A stretch of DNA of 64,000 bases from Paracoccaceae bacterium (lineage in GTDB: Bacteria; Pseudomonadota; Alphaproteobacteria; Rhodobacterales; Rhodobacteraceae): positions 86,132 through 150,131 of the forward strand of contig JASMHC010000016.1 in the NCBI GenBank assembly GCA_030750975.1, written 5' to 3'. Made by a program: the position numbers and the translations under genes. Under the pieces are notes generated by a model. The model made no database searches and was not told where the DNA came from. It saw only the letters and a list, made by a program, of their open reading frames with translations. Each line of letters starts with the position of its first letter. The stretch's first letter is position 1. Of this stretch, positions 18,430 through 26,634 are shown piece by piece.

Positions 18430-19785
18430 TTATGCGCCAGGGTTACAGGTGCCAAGCGAAGCTTCGGCGCCACCGAACATCGGATGATCCGGTGCGTAAG
18501 TAACCTGTGCAACCGGTGTTTGGTCGACGATTTCAAGGGTGTCGTATTCGTTGGTCGGGTTCTCTTTACCCTTCACAACAAGAACGTCCTTGAAGCACTG
18601 GTGGTCGTCGGCGCGATACAGGGTCGGACCGTTGCCCAGTCCGTCAAATTCGAAGCCTTCCAGAGCTTCTGCAACGCCGCATGGGTTGAAGGTGCCGGCA
18701 CGCTCGCAGGCGTCTGCATAAAGCAGGGTCTGAGCATAGCAGGTCTGCGCCGAGTTGGATGGCGGACGACCGTATTTTTCACCGAACGATTTAACGAATG
18801 CGCGCGAGCCTTCGTTGTCCAGCTGCCAGTTGTAGTTCATCGAGCCAAGCACGCCTTGCACGTTTTTACCTGCACCAGCTGCCATCAGCTCAGAGTACAG
18901 TGGAACAACGATTTCAAACTGCTTGCCGTTGACCATCTTGTCACGCAGACCAAACTGGATCGCGTTGGTCAGCGAGTTCACCATGTTGCCGCCGTAGTGG
19001 TTCAGAACCAGAACGTCAGCACCCGAGTTCAGAACCGGCGTGATGTACGACGAGAAGTCGGTTGCCGCCAGCGGGGTCAGCACGTTGTTGACGGTTTCCC
19101 AGCCCATGGCTTCGGTCGCTGCCGCGATCGATTCCTGCTGCGACCAGCCCCAAGTGTAGTCTGCGGTCAGGTGATACGCGCGACGATCAGCGCCGTACTC
19201 GGACTTCAGCACAGGTGCCAGCGCTGCCGCCGACATATAGGCGTTGAAGAAGTGACGGAAACCGTTCGCCTTGCGGTCTTTACCGGTGGTGTCGTTCGAG
19301 TGGGTCAGACCGGCCATGAAGATCACGCCAGCTTCCTGACACAGGCCCTGAACAGCGATTGCAACGCCCGAAGACGAACCACCGTTGATCATGATGGCGC
19401 CGTCTTTTTCGATCATCGACTTGGCCGATGCACGTGCAGCGTCTGATTTGGTCTGGGTATCGCCGGTTACGAACTGAACCTTCTTGCCAAGGATGCCGTT
19501 GCCCTTCAGTGCTTTCGAAGTGAAGGTGTTCAGGCAGCCGCCATCGCCTTCGCCATTCAGGTGCTCTACGGCAAGCTCTTGTGCGCGAAGCTCGTCAAGA
19601 CCTTCTTCTGCATAGGGGCCGGTCTGCGGTACGTTAAAGCCCAGGGTAACCGTCGAACCGGTTGGTTCGTTGGTGTATGCCTGCGCCGAAGCCGACGAGG
19701 CGGTGAAGATCGTCGGCAATGCGACGCCGGCACCGGCAACGGCACCTGACTTCAGTACACCACGGCGAGTCAATTTATTTGTCAT
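18430..19785 (-). CDS. Branched-chain-type ABC transporter substrate-binding protein, Tat-type signal
   Basis: 451-residue periplasmic type I binding protein. The leader has TRRGVLKSGAVAGAG and ends near SASAQA, a probable twin-arginine signal. The LivJ/AmiC-like core begins LGFNVPQTGPYAEEG and includes INGGSSSGVAIAVQGL. The start has a GGGAGGAAT site. It heads the transporter operon and is divergent from the ScfR-type regulator across a 211 bp AT-rich gap. The ligand is unknown; gene context suggests an acetate-related or short acyl/amide compound, but a branched amino acid cannot be ruled out. Confidence 0.9.
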   Translation of the reverse strand: MTNKLTRRGVLKSGAVAGAGVALPTIFTASSASAQAYTNEPTGSTVTLGFNVPQTGPYAEEGLDELRAQELAVEHLNGEGDGGCLNTFTSKALKGNGILGKKVQFVTGDTQTKSDAARASAKSMIEKDGAIMINGGSSSGVAIAVQGLCQEAGVIFMAGLTHSNDTTGKDRKANGFRHFFNAYMSAAALAPVLKSEYGADRRAYHLTADYTWGWSQQESIAAATEAMGWETVNNVLTPLAATDFSSYITPVLNSGADVLVLNHYGGNMVNSLTNAIQFGLRDKMVNGKQFEIVVPLYSELMAAGAGKNVQGVLGSMNYNWQLDNEGSRAFVKSFGEKYGRPPSNSAQTCYAQTLLYADACERAGTFNPCGVAEALEGFEFDGLGNGPTLYRADDHQCFKDVLVVKGKENPTNEYDTLEIVDQTPVAQVTYAPDHPMFGGAEASLGTCNPGA

Positions 19786-19996
19786 GGAATTCCTCCCGTT
19801 TCATGAAATGCGGTCTGGTGCTCCTCAACACCGGGCCGCGGGCACAGATTGTGCAAAGTAATTATCGCGTTGAACAAGAAAATTTCGCAACAACTGCTTT
19901 TGAGGAAATAATTTTTTTGTAAATTGAATTACAAGTATGTTAACGAATGTGTAAAAAGATTTTCTCGCAACCGCAGAAAGTGATTGAAATTAAAAG
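19786..19996. promoter_or_regulatory. AT-rich divergent control region with TTGTAA-N6-TTACAA palindrome
   Basis: The gap between the divergent transporter operon and the ScfR-type gene is clearly richer in A+T than its surroundings. An 18 bp inverted repeat, TTGTAA-N6-TTACAA, lies at 19917-19934. Regulators of the ScfR family (RamB, PccR) are known to bind short TTTGCAAA-like sites, so this palindrome is a candidate operator for the adjacent gene product. That assignment is inference. Confidence 0.45.
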
Positions 19997-21301
19997 ATGA
20001 GTTCCGCACGTAAACTTTCCTCGATCGGGTCGCGAATACGCGAACGACGCATGTTGTTGGGAACCCGGCAATCTGCTTTGGCCAAGCAAATCGGGATTTC
20101 ACCGGCATACCTTAATCTGATCGAGCATGACCGGCGCAGAATCGGCGGTAAATTGTTGTTGGACATTGCCGAACGTCTGGAAATCGATCCGAATGTCCTG
20201 CGAGAAGGGGCCGAAGCGGCCCTGGTATCTGAGCTTCATCACGCCGAGGCGGATGCCTCGGACGTTGCGGTCGAACATGAAAGAGCCGATGAGTTTGCCG
20301 GCCGCTTTCCGGGCTGGGCGCAACTGGTTTCCGCGCAGCATCGCGAAATAGGCTCGCTTCGCTCGGCCGTTGAAACATTGAACGACCGCTTGTCCCACGA
20401 TCCGTTCTTGGCGGATGCCATTCACGAAATTCTGTCGACCGTCACCGCGATCCAGTCCAGTGCGTCAATTCTGGTTGAGGCGGAAGATATTGAAAAAGAA
20501 TGGAGAGACCGGTTTCAGCGCAACATTTTTGAAGACAGCAGCCGTCTGTCGGAAACCAGTCAGTTGCTGGTCGGCTATCTTGACCCCGGACGCGAGGATG
20601 AATTCGCCCCGTCAAGCGCAGAGGAAGAACTGGATCGGTTTCTTAAATCCCGGAATTATTCCTTTTCCGAATTGGACGAAAATCCGGCGACCGAACCTGC
20701 GGCGGTGGTTGAGAACGAAACCTTTCACACCCCTTCTGCGAAACAGGCGGCCATAAAATTCATGACGCAGTATCGCGAAAGCGTGGCGCGGCTTTCGGAT
20801 AGTCAGTTATTCGCGATTGAGGCGCAAACCGAAGATCCGTCCGAAATTGCCCGCATGGCGGACGTGCCTGTTACCGAGGTGATGATGCGCCTGGCCTTTC
20901 GTGCGCCCGGACAGGGGCGGGCCGAGTTTGGCTATGTCGTTGCCGATGCGTCGGGTGCGTTGCTTCTGAAGCGGCCGATCACAGGGTTTGCCATGCCAAG
21001 TCTGGGGCAGGCCTGCCCGCTTTGGCCATTGTTCAAGTCTCTTTCGCGGCCACTGGTGCCCATTCGGGAACCCGTCATACAAATCGGGCGCGATTCCGTG
21101 GCTATGGCGAGTTTCGCGATTGCGCTTCCTGTGGAAACTTACGGCTATGGCGAGGAACCGCGCTATCATGCGCATATGCTGGTGAAAGCCGCCGATACGG
21201 ATCAGGTCGATCCGCAATCTGTCGGCGTCAACTGCCGGATATGTTCGGTTGCGGACTGTCAGGCGCGACGCGAGGCCTCAATCCTGTCGGATGGGTTTTG
21301 A
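19997..21301 (+). CDS. XRE-family short-chain fatty acyl regulator (ScfR type)
   Basis: 434-residue transcription factor. The N-terminal helix-turn-helix (RERRMLLGTRQSALAKQIG, then ISPAYLNLIEHDRR) is followed by a helical middle, a metallopeptidase-like or IrrE-like region and a C-terminal DUF2083-type domain. That domain ends with the cysteine cluster VGVNCRICSVADCQARRE, the hallmark of the RamB/PccR/MccR group that senses short-chain acyl-CoA status. It is divergent from the transporter operon and 58 bp upstream of a receiver protein. Control of acs and the transporter is likely by context. Confidence 0.85.
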   Translation: MSSARKLSSIGSRIRERRMLLGTRQSALAKQIGISPAYLNLIEHDRRRIGGKLLLDIAERLEIDPNVLREGAEAALVSELHHAEADASDVAVEHERADEFAGRFPGWAQLVSAQHREIGSLRSAVETLNDRLSHDPFLADAIHEILSTVTAIQSSASILVEAEDIEKEWRDRFQRNIFEDSSRLSETSQLLVGYLDPGREDEFAPSSAEEELDRFLKSRNYSFSELDENPATEPAAVVENETFHTPSAKQAAIKFMTQYRESVARLSDSQLFAIEAQTEDPSEIARMADVPVTEVMMRLAFRAPGQGRAEFGYVVADASGALLLKRPITGFAMPSLGQACPLWPLFKSLSRPLVPIREPVIQIGRDSVAMASFAIALPVETYGYGEEPRYHAHMLVKAADTDQVDPQSVGVNCRICSVADCQARREASILSDGF

Positions 21302-21359
21302 CAAGGCCCCGCAAACTGGCAATAGTTGAAACAAATAACAAAAGCGCACAGGCCGGCTC

Positions 21360-21728
21360 ATGGGGAAGTCAGTTCTCTTAATCGAAGACGAACCGAACAT
21401 TATCGAAGCGATCAGCTATATCCTGTCCAAAGATGGCTGGCGTGTTGCATCGCATTCAAACGGCGCAACCGCGCTTGACGAAATCAGCCGCCGTGCGCCG
21501 GATGTGGTCATTCTGGATGTCATGCTGCCCGGCAAGACCGGATTTGAGGTTCTGCGCGATTTGAGAAACGAGGACGGTTTAGCCCATATACCGGTCTTGA
21601 TGCTGACAGCCCGCGGGCAGACCAAAGACCGTGAACTGGCCGAAAAGGTGGGGGCCACGCATTTCATGACAAAACCGTTTTCGAATTCCGAGGTGCTCGA
21701 CAAAGTGCGGGCGATGGTGGGCGGTTGA
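21360..21728 (+). CDS. Receiver-only response regulator
   Basis: 122-residue CheY-like protein with no DNA-binding or enzymatic output domain. The acidic pocket is EDE near residues 9-11, the phosphorylated Asp is in VVILDVMLPGKTG, and the Thr and Lys positions are in MLTARG and MTKPFSN. It is encoded directly upstream of a small membrane protein and the symporter/kinase fusion, its likely cognate kinase. Because it lacks an output domain, it must act by protein contact or serve as a phosphate relay. Confidence 0.88.
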   Translation: MGKSVLLIEDEPNIIEAISYILSKDGWRVASHSNGATALDEISRRAPDVVILDVMLPGKTGFEVLRDLRNEDGLAHIPVLMLTARGQTKDRELAEKVGATHFMTKPFSNSEVLDKVRAMVGG

Positions 21729-22012
21729 GCCGCGAAACACGCACCATCTATCTTGAGCGTTCAAGCTATCGTCGGCGGCGGGCGCGGGATGCGGCGCGAT
21801 TGTTGCCTTTTTTGGCTCTGGTTCTGTTTTTCATTCCGGCTCTTTGGCAAATCAGTTCGGAAAGCGCCGGTATCAGCGCCAAGTCTGCCTTGGTCTTTCT
21901 GTTTCTGGCATGGATCGCGGTCATTGTGCTTTCGTTTTTTCTGGCGCGTTATCTGAAAGCTCCGGTCGTCAAGGAAAGCGACCCCCAAAGCGAAACGGCC
22001 GGTCATGATTAA
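21725..22012 (+). CDS. Small two-helix membrane protein between response regulator and kinase
   Basis: 95 residues with a strongly basic N-terminus (SYRRRRARD) and two hydrophobic helices, about 27-43 and 54-74. The TTG start overlaps the upstream stop as TTGA, and its end overlaps the kinase start by 8 bp, so it is translationally coupled on both sides. I do not recognise a family. Position suggests a partner or accessory of the sensor. Confidence 0.7.
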   Translation: MSRETRTIYLERSSYRRRRARDAARLLPFLALVLFFIPALWQISSESAGISAKSALVFLFLAWIAVIVLSFFLARYLKAPVVKESDPQSETAGHD

Positions 22013-24668
22013 CACGCTGGTCGTTGTTTCACTTGCCTATGTCGCGGCATTATTCCTGATCGCTTTTTATGCCGAGCGTCTTGCCGCGCGTGGAAAAGGG
22101 GCCTGGCTGCGAAGCCCGCTTGTTTATACATTGTCCCTGTCAATCTATTGTACCGGATGGACATTTTACGGCGCCGTAGGGTCGGCTGCGCGGGGTGGGT
22201 TGGAGTATCTGGCCATTTACCTTGGCCCAACCCTAGTCCTTGTCGGATGGTGGTGGATCCTGCGCAAGATCGTGCGGATCGGCCGGGCGCAACGGATCAC
22301 CTCAATCGCGGATATGATTTCGTCGCGCTATGGCAAATCCAACTCGATTGCGGTCGTTGTGACGATCATGGCCGTCGTTGGCGTGACCCCCTATATCGCG
22401 CTACAGCTTCAGTCTGTGTCCCTGTCATTTAATACCTTTCTTCAGTTTTCAGGCGAGGAACCGCGATATCTGGACAGCCAAAGCACCGCATTCTGGGTTG
22501 CCGTTGGTCTAGCCATTTTCACGATCATATTCGGGACGCGAAATCTTGATGCCAACGAACGCCACCACGGGGTTGTTACCGCGATTGCGGTTGAGGCTGT
22601 CGTCAAACTGGCCGCCCTGGTCACGCTTGGTATTTACGTCGTTTGGGTTCTGTTCGGCGGTGTCAGCGAAACCATGGCCGCAATAGATCAATCCGCGATC
22701 AACGTCTGGCAGTTCGATGGTGCGCGTTGGACCAGCATCATGTTTCTATCCGCAGCCGCGTTTATCGCCCTGCCGCGGATGTTTCAGGTGATGGTCGTGG
22801 AAAACGAAGACGAAAGCCATTTGTTTACCGCCAGTTGGGCCTTCCCGATATACGTGCTTTTGGTAAGCCTGTTTGTTGTGCCTATCGCCATCACCGGGCT
22901 TGAAAAATTCCCCAGCGATGCCAATCCCGATCTGTTCGTTTTGACCGTACCGCTTAGCGAAGGTCGCAACGGACTGGCGATGTTCGCCTTTATCGGCGGG
23001 TTTTCGGCCGCAACTTCGATGGTGATCGTTGCCGCCATCGCCCTGTCGACCATGTTGTCGAACCATGTGGTCATGCCCATCTGGCTGGCGTTTTCGGACA
23101 ATCGAGTTTCTGTTGCGGGGGATGTTCGCCAGATCGTTCTATTCGCGCGACGGCTGTCCATTGGCGGTGTGGTGACGCTGGGATATTTTTATCTGAAAAT
23201 TTCCGGCGGGGGGGCCGCGCTTGCGTCGATCGGGCTGATTTCCTTTGCCGGGGTCGCTCAGCTTTTGCCCGCTATGATGGGCGGTATCGTGTGGCGGGCG
23301 GCCAACAGATTTGGCGCACTTGCGGGCCTGCTGACCGGCTTCACCATTTGGGCGTACACACTTTTCCTGCCCAGCTTTGGTCCGGATGCCATACTATCGT
23401 CGAGCATTCTGAACGAAGGCCTTTTCGGACTGCAATGGCTGCGCCCATACGCTTTGTTCGGGATTTCGGGCATGGACAATCTTGTCCACTCGTTGTTCTG
23501 GAGTATCTCGCTTAACCTGCTTGTTTTCGTCGTGGTCTCGCTTTTGACCTTTCCAAACCCGCTGGAGCGACTTCAAGGTGCGCAATTCGTCAACGTATTC
23601 GACCATACGGTCGGTGCCAGCACCTGGACAAAAGGGCGGGCCGAGACCGAGGATTTGTTGATCATGTGCCAACGGATCATCGGCCCGCAGGAAGCGCAGG
23701 AATTGTTCAAACAAGAGGCGGGCCGGCAAGGGAAAATCGGGTATCTTCCTGATACAACACCGGAATTCCTTCAAACGCTTGAGCGTGAATTGGCCGGGTC
23801 GGTTGGCGCTGCAACGTCGCATGCGATGATCGCACAAATCGTCGGACGGTCCAGTGTTTCGGTCGATGACCTGATGCGCGTTGCCGATGAAGCGGCCCAG
23901 ATCATGGAGTATTCCAGCCAGTTGGAAGCCAAAACCGAAGAGCAGGCCCGAACGGCCCGCCAGCTGACGGAAGCCAATTTGAAACTGACAGCAATATCTG
24001 AACAAAAGGACGCTTTCCTGTCCAAGGTCAGCCATGAATTGCGCACCCCGATGACTTCCATCCGGGCGTTTTCTGAAATTCTTGGCGAGACAGAAGATTT
24101 GGCAGATGACCAACGGTCAAAATATGCGGGGATTATTCACGGCGAAACCATCCGGTTGACGCGCCTGCTGGACGATTTGCTGGATCTGAGCGTGTTGGAG
24201 AATGGCGAGGTCAAGCTTAGCTATTCCAGATGCAATCTTGGTGCGATCATTGATCAGGCCGTGGCGGCGACAAACTTTGTTGATTCCCATTTGGCGCTCA
24301 GACGCGATAAGCCGTCCGAAGATATCTGGGTTGTCACCGATCAGGACAGGTTGTCACAGGTTATCATCAACCTGATCACCAATGCGGCCAAATATTGCGA
24401 TAACCGGTCTCCGCTTCTGAAGATTTCCGTCCGGCGTAGCGACAAAGGGGTTCAGATAGATTTTGTGGACAATGGCAGCGGTGTTTCGCGGGAAAATCAG
24501 GATGTTATCTTTGAAAAGTTCTCGCGTGCGACGGATCGATCTTCGGGGGCCGGTCTGGGGCTTGCCATTTGTCGCGAGATCATGAGCAAGCTGGGCGGTT
24601 CAATCAACTACGTACCGGCCCAGGGCGGTGCTGTTTTCCGCGTTCTGGTGCCGCTGAGCCAAAATTAA
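22005..24668 (+). CDS. Sodium/solute symporter-histidine kinase fusion (CbrA/CrbS type)
   Basis: 887-residue membrane sensor. The first 500 or so residues form an SLC5-type symporter with about 13 hydrophobic segments, including 'YCTGWTFYGAVGSAARGG' and 'SFAGVAQLLPAMMGG'. A short soluble STAC-like segment (TEDLLIMCQRIIG onward) and a coiled region follow. The kinase core has the H-box FLSKVSHELRTPM, the N-box NLITNAAKYC and G-boxes DNGSGVS and GAGLGLAIC. Relatives (CrbS, CbrA) control acs or amino acid use. No PAS domain is evident. It is probably cotranscribed with the receiver protein. Confidence 0.92.
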   Translation: MINTLVVVSLAYVAALFLIAFYAERLAARGKGAWLRSPLVYTLSLSIYCTGWTFYGAVGSAARGGLEYLAIYLGPTLVLVGWWWILRKIVRIGRAQRITSIADMISSRYGKSNSIAVVVTIMAVVGVTPYIALQLQSVSLSFNTFLQFSGEEPRYLDSQSTAFWVAVGLAIFTIIFGTRNLDANERHHGVVTAIAVEAVVKLAALVTLGIYVVWVLFGGVSETMAAIDQSAINVWQFDGARWTSIMFLSAAAFIALPRMFQVMVVENEDESHLFTASWAFPIYVLLVSLFVVPIAITGLEKFPSDANPDLFVLTVPLSEGRNGLAMFAFIGGFSAATSMVIVAAIALSTMLSNHVVMPIWLAFSDNRVSVAGDVRQIVLFARRLSIGGVVTLGYFYLKISGGGAALASIGLISFAGVAQLLPAMMGGIVWRAANRFGALAGLLTGFTIWAYTLFLPSFGPDAILSSSILNEGLFGLQWLRPYALFGISGMDNLVHSLFWSISLNLLVFVVVSLLTFPNPLERLQGAQFVNVFDHTVGASTWTKGRAETEDLLIMCQRIIGPQEAQELFKQEAGRQGKIGYLPDTTPEFLQTLERELAGSVGAATSHAMIAQIVGRSSVSVDDLMRVADEAAQIMEYSSQLEAKTEEQARTARQLTEANLKLTAISEQKDAFLSKVSHELRTPMTSIRAFSEILGETEDLADDQRSKYAGIIHGETIRLTRLLDDLLDLSVLENGEVKLSYSRCNLGAIIDQAVAATNFVDSHLALRRDKPSEDIWVVTDQDRLSQVIINLITNAAKYCDNRSPLLKISVRRSDKGVQIDFVDNGSGVSRENQDVIFEKFSRATDRSSGAGLGLAICREIMSKLGGSINYVPAQGGAVFRVLVPLSQN

Positions 24669-24723
24669 CCGTTTCCCAACCAATTAAGCATTATCTGGGT
24701 GCCTCGTTGCCTTGATCATTGCT

Positions 24724-25638
24724 ATGCCAATTTCTTCAGAACAATCCGTGTTGCGCCAGAAAGCCAATCGATCAGACACCCCGAAACGTGGCAACACGGG
24801 TGTTTTCGGCCGCCCATTGATACGGGCCGCCGAAAGCGAATTGGGATTGAAACTGGTTGTTGGATCAGAGCGATCCGATAAACTGGGATTGCAGGATGTT
24901 CTTGATAAGGCCGATGACCAGATGTTTTTGGTGCTGGATGGCCCCGAAGGGCAAACCGGTGCCATGCTTTTTGATCAGGGCTTTGTCTCGCAAGTCACCG
25001 AGTTTCTGACCATGGGCCGGATTGGCCCCGCTGTGCATCGCAAGATGACCCGCACTGACGCCGCCTTGTTGCAGCCCTTTGTGGACAAGGCTTTGTCCAG
25101 GCTTCACGCGGCCGATAACGGGGCAGAGCTTTTTCGGTTTGGTGCCTTTGTTCCGGATGCCCATGGGCTTGGGATTCTTCTGGAGAACACGCAGTTTCAA
25201 CTTTGGACGGTGCAGGTTGATATCAGCGAGGGTGAAAATCAGGCAGATATTTGCCTGATGTTGCCCCAGCGTCGATCAACGCAAAAAGATGCGGCTGATG
25301 CCGGTCAGACCACGAAACGGGCACCTTCACTGCGTGCCACCCTTATGGACACACAAGTTTCTGTGACGGTGTCGCTTTGTACATCGCGGCTGTCTTTTGA
25401 TGCGCTTCGCAGTCTTAAGCCGGAAGACATTATTCCGCTGCCCTCTGGCGCATTGAAACAAGCAGCTTTGACATGCGGGGGCGAACCTATTGCCGAAGGA
25501 ACATTGGGGCAGTTGAACGGCCATCGGGCCGTTAGGATTTCAGGGCAGATGGCCCAGATGCTGCATGGTCCGGCGCAGACTACAGACGTTTCAACGCCAC
25601 AGCCGTCACCCGGTTCGGAACTTGCCTTACCGGTGTAA
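24724..25638 (+). CDS. Orphan FliM/FliN-like protein with C-terminal SpoA domain
   Basis: 304 residues from ATG 24724; an in-frame TTG at 24712 is possible, and neither has a clear ribosome site. The C-terminal part reads 'CTSRLSFDALRSLKPEDIIPLP', then a segment ending GQLNGHRAVRI, matching the SpoA fold of flagellar switch proteins FliM/FliN. The middle is only loosely FliM-like. No other flagellar genes are in this window, so it may be a distant part of the motor switch or a type III secretion-like C-ring component. It follows the kinase gene by 55 bp on the same strand. Confidence 0.7.
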   Translation: MPISSEQSVLRQKANRSDTPKRGNTGVFGRPLIRAAESELGLKLVVGSERSDKLGLQDVLDKADDQMFLVLDGPEGQTGAMLFDQGFVSQVTEFLTMGRIGPAVHRKMTRTDAALLQPFVDKALSRLHAADNGAELFRFGAFVPDAHGLGILLENTQFQLWTVQVDISEGENQADICLMLPQRRSTQKDAADAGQTTKRAPSLRATLMDTQVSVTVSLCTSRLSFDALRSLKPEDIIPLPSGALKQAALTCGGEPIAEGTLGQLNGHRAVRISGQMAQMLHGPAQTTDVSTPQPSPGSELALPV

Positions 25639-25641
25639 ACA

Positions 25642-25669
25642 TGGGCCTTGGAGGGATATCCAAGGCCCA
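25642..25669. terminator. Bidirectional hairpin between convergent genes
   Basis: TGGGCCTTGG / CCAAGGCCCA form a near-perfect stem of about 10 bp between the FliM/N-like gene and the YeeE-type gene. There is only a weak AATT tail, so termination is likely but not certain. Confidence 0.65.
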
Positions 25670-25677
25670 ATTCCTGA

Positions 25678-26112
25678 TCAGACGGGTTCAGGCATGGCCA
25701 GATCCAGCCGAGTTTTCAACGCCGGTGCAATGAACATCCCGGCAGCCATGGCAACGACAAAGACGATACCGCCAATCCCGCCGATACTGAGCGAAGCAAT
25801 CGCGGGGCCGGGACAAAGACCGGCAAGCGCCCAGCCCATCCCGAACATCGTGGACCCGATCACCAGATTGCGATCCGCCTGCGCCGCAGGGGGCTTGGGA
25901 AACTCGCCACCAGCCAGGGGGCGACGGTTTCGGGTAAGACGCCACGCGATGGCCATCGGAAGGATGGCCCCGCCCATGACGAATGCCAGCGTCGGGTCCC
26001 AATCGCCGAATATGTCAAGCCAACCCTGTACCTTGGTCGTGTCGATCATACCCGAGACCGTCAGGCCTATTCCAAACAGGCTTCCGGCAATCAATGCATA
26101 AAGATTTCTCAT
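25678..26112 (-). CDS. YeeE/YedE-type membrane protein (DUF6691), sulfur transport
   Basis: 144-residue membrane protein with about four hydrophobic segments. Motifs are AGSLFGIGLTVSGM and GMGWALAGLCPGPAI, whose Cys is typical of this half of YeeE/YedE thiosulfate-transport-like proteins. The start codon overlaps the stop of the upstream partner as TGATG, so I trim the longer frame to 26112. It acts with the next gene as a two-piece YeeE. Transport of a sulfur species is inferred from the adjacent persulfide dioxygenase-like gene. Confidence 0.85.
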   Translation of the reverse strand: MRNLYALIAGSLFGIGLTVSGMIDTTKVQGWLDIFGDWDPTLAFVMGGAILPMAIAWRLTRNRRPLAGGEFPKPPAAQADRNLVIGSTMFGMGWALAGLCPGPAIASLSIGGIGGIVFVVAMAAGMFIAPALKTRLDLAMPEPV

Positions 26113-26537
26113 CAGATGATCTCCAGTACATGACGGGCAAAGATCATCATCGCGCCGCCTGCCATGATGTAAAATACAGTGGCAACAAAGCCGCGAAGCG
26201 ACAGACGCGAAATGCCGCAAACGCCGTGACCTGACGTGCAGCCATTGGCAAACCTGGTGCCGATCCCGACCAAAAGTCCGGCGGCAATAACGACCCAAAG
26301 GTTTGTCGTCAAATTTGTGTTCACTTCCCGGTAAAACGGGATGATGAACATCGGCGCGACAAGAAGGCCCGCCAAAAAGTAGATGCGTTCCCTTGCGGTG
26401 TTGCGGCCCGAACCATCAACCAATCCACCGATAATTCCACTGGCCCCCATTATCCGGCCATTGGCCAAAAGATAGACAGCGCCTGCCATCCCGATCAGCA
26501 AGCCGCCGATCAGGCCCCAAATCCAATCCTGTTCCAT
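26112..26537 (-). CDS. YeeE/YedE-type membrane protein, first half of pair
   Basis: 141 residues with four hydrophobic segments. The conserved FANGCTSGHGVCGISRLS motif carries the Cys residues characteristic of YeeE/YedE sulfur transporters. It lies between the metallo-hydrolase gene (97 bp away) and its partner, with which it overlaps by one base. The pair is equivalent to one full-length YeeE split in two, an arrangement known in sulfur-oxidising proteobacteria. Confidence 0.87.
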   Translation of the reverse strand: MEQDWIWGLIGGLLIGMAGAVYLLANGRIMGASGIIGGLVDGSGRNTARERIYFLAGLLVAPMFIIPFYREVNTNLTTNLWVVIAAGLLVGIGTRFANGCTSGHGVCGISRLSLRGFVATVFYIMAGGAMMIFARHVLEII

Positions 26538-26597
26538 TTTCGCGTTTCCTGTAAGTGGTTTAGAGGGCGATCTTAAAGTCGCCTCTCGTCGTGCAAA

Positions 26598-26626
26598 CTG
26601 GCGGTCCCATTTTTTGGGGCCGCCAG
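26598..26626 (-). terminator. Hairpin after the metallo-hydrolase gene
   Basis: CTGGCGG-CCC / GGGGCCGCCAG form a long stem with a loop rich in A or T, 9 bp past the hydrolase stop on the minus strand. A read-through terminator or processing site between the hydrolase and yeeE genes is likely. Confidence 0.6.
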
Positions 26627-26634
26627 AAGTTTCG

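Noticed and set aside
18379..19446. 355-codon plus-strand frame opposite the ABC binding-protein gene
   Set aside because: Shadow of the Tat-signal binding protein on the other strand.
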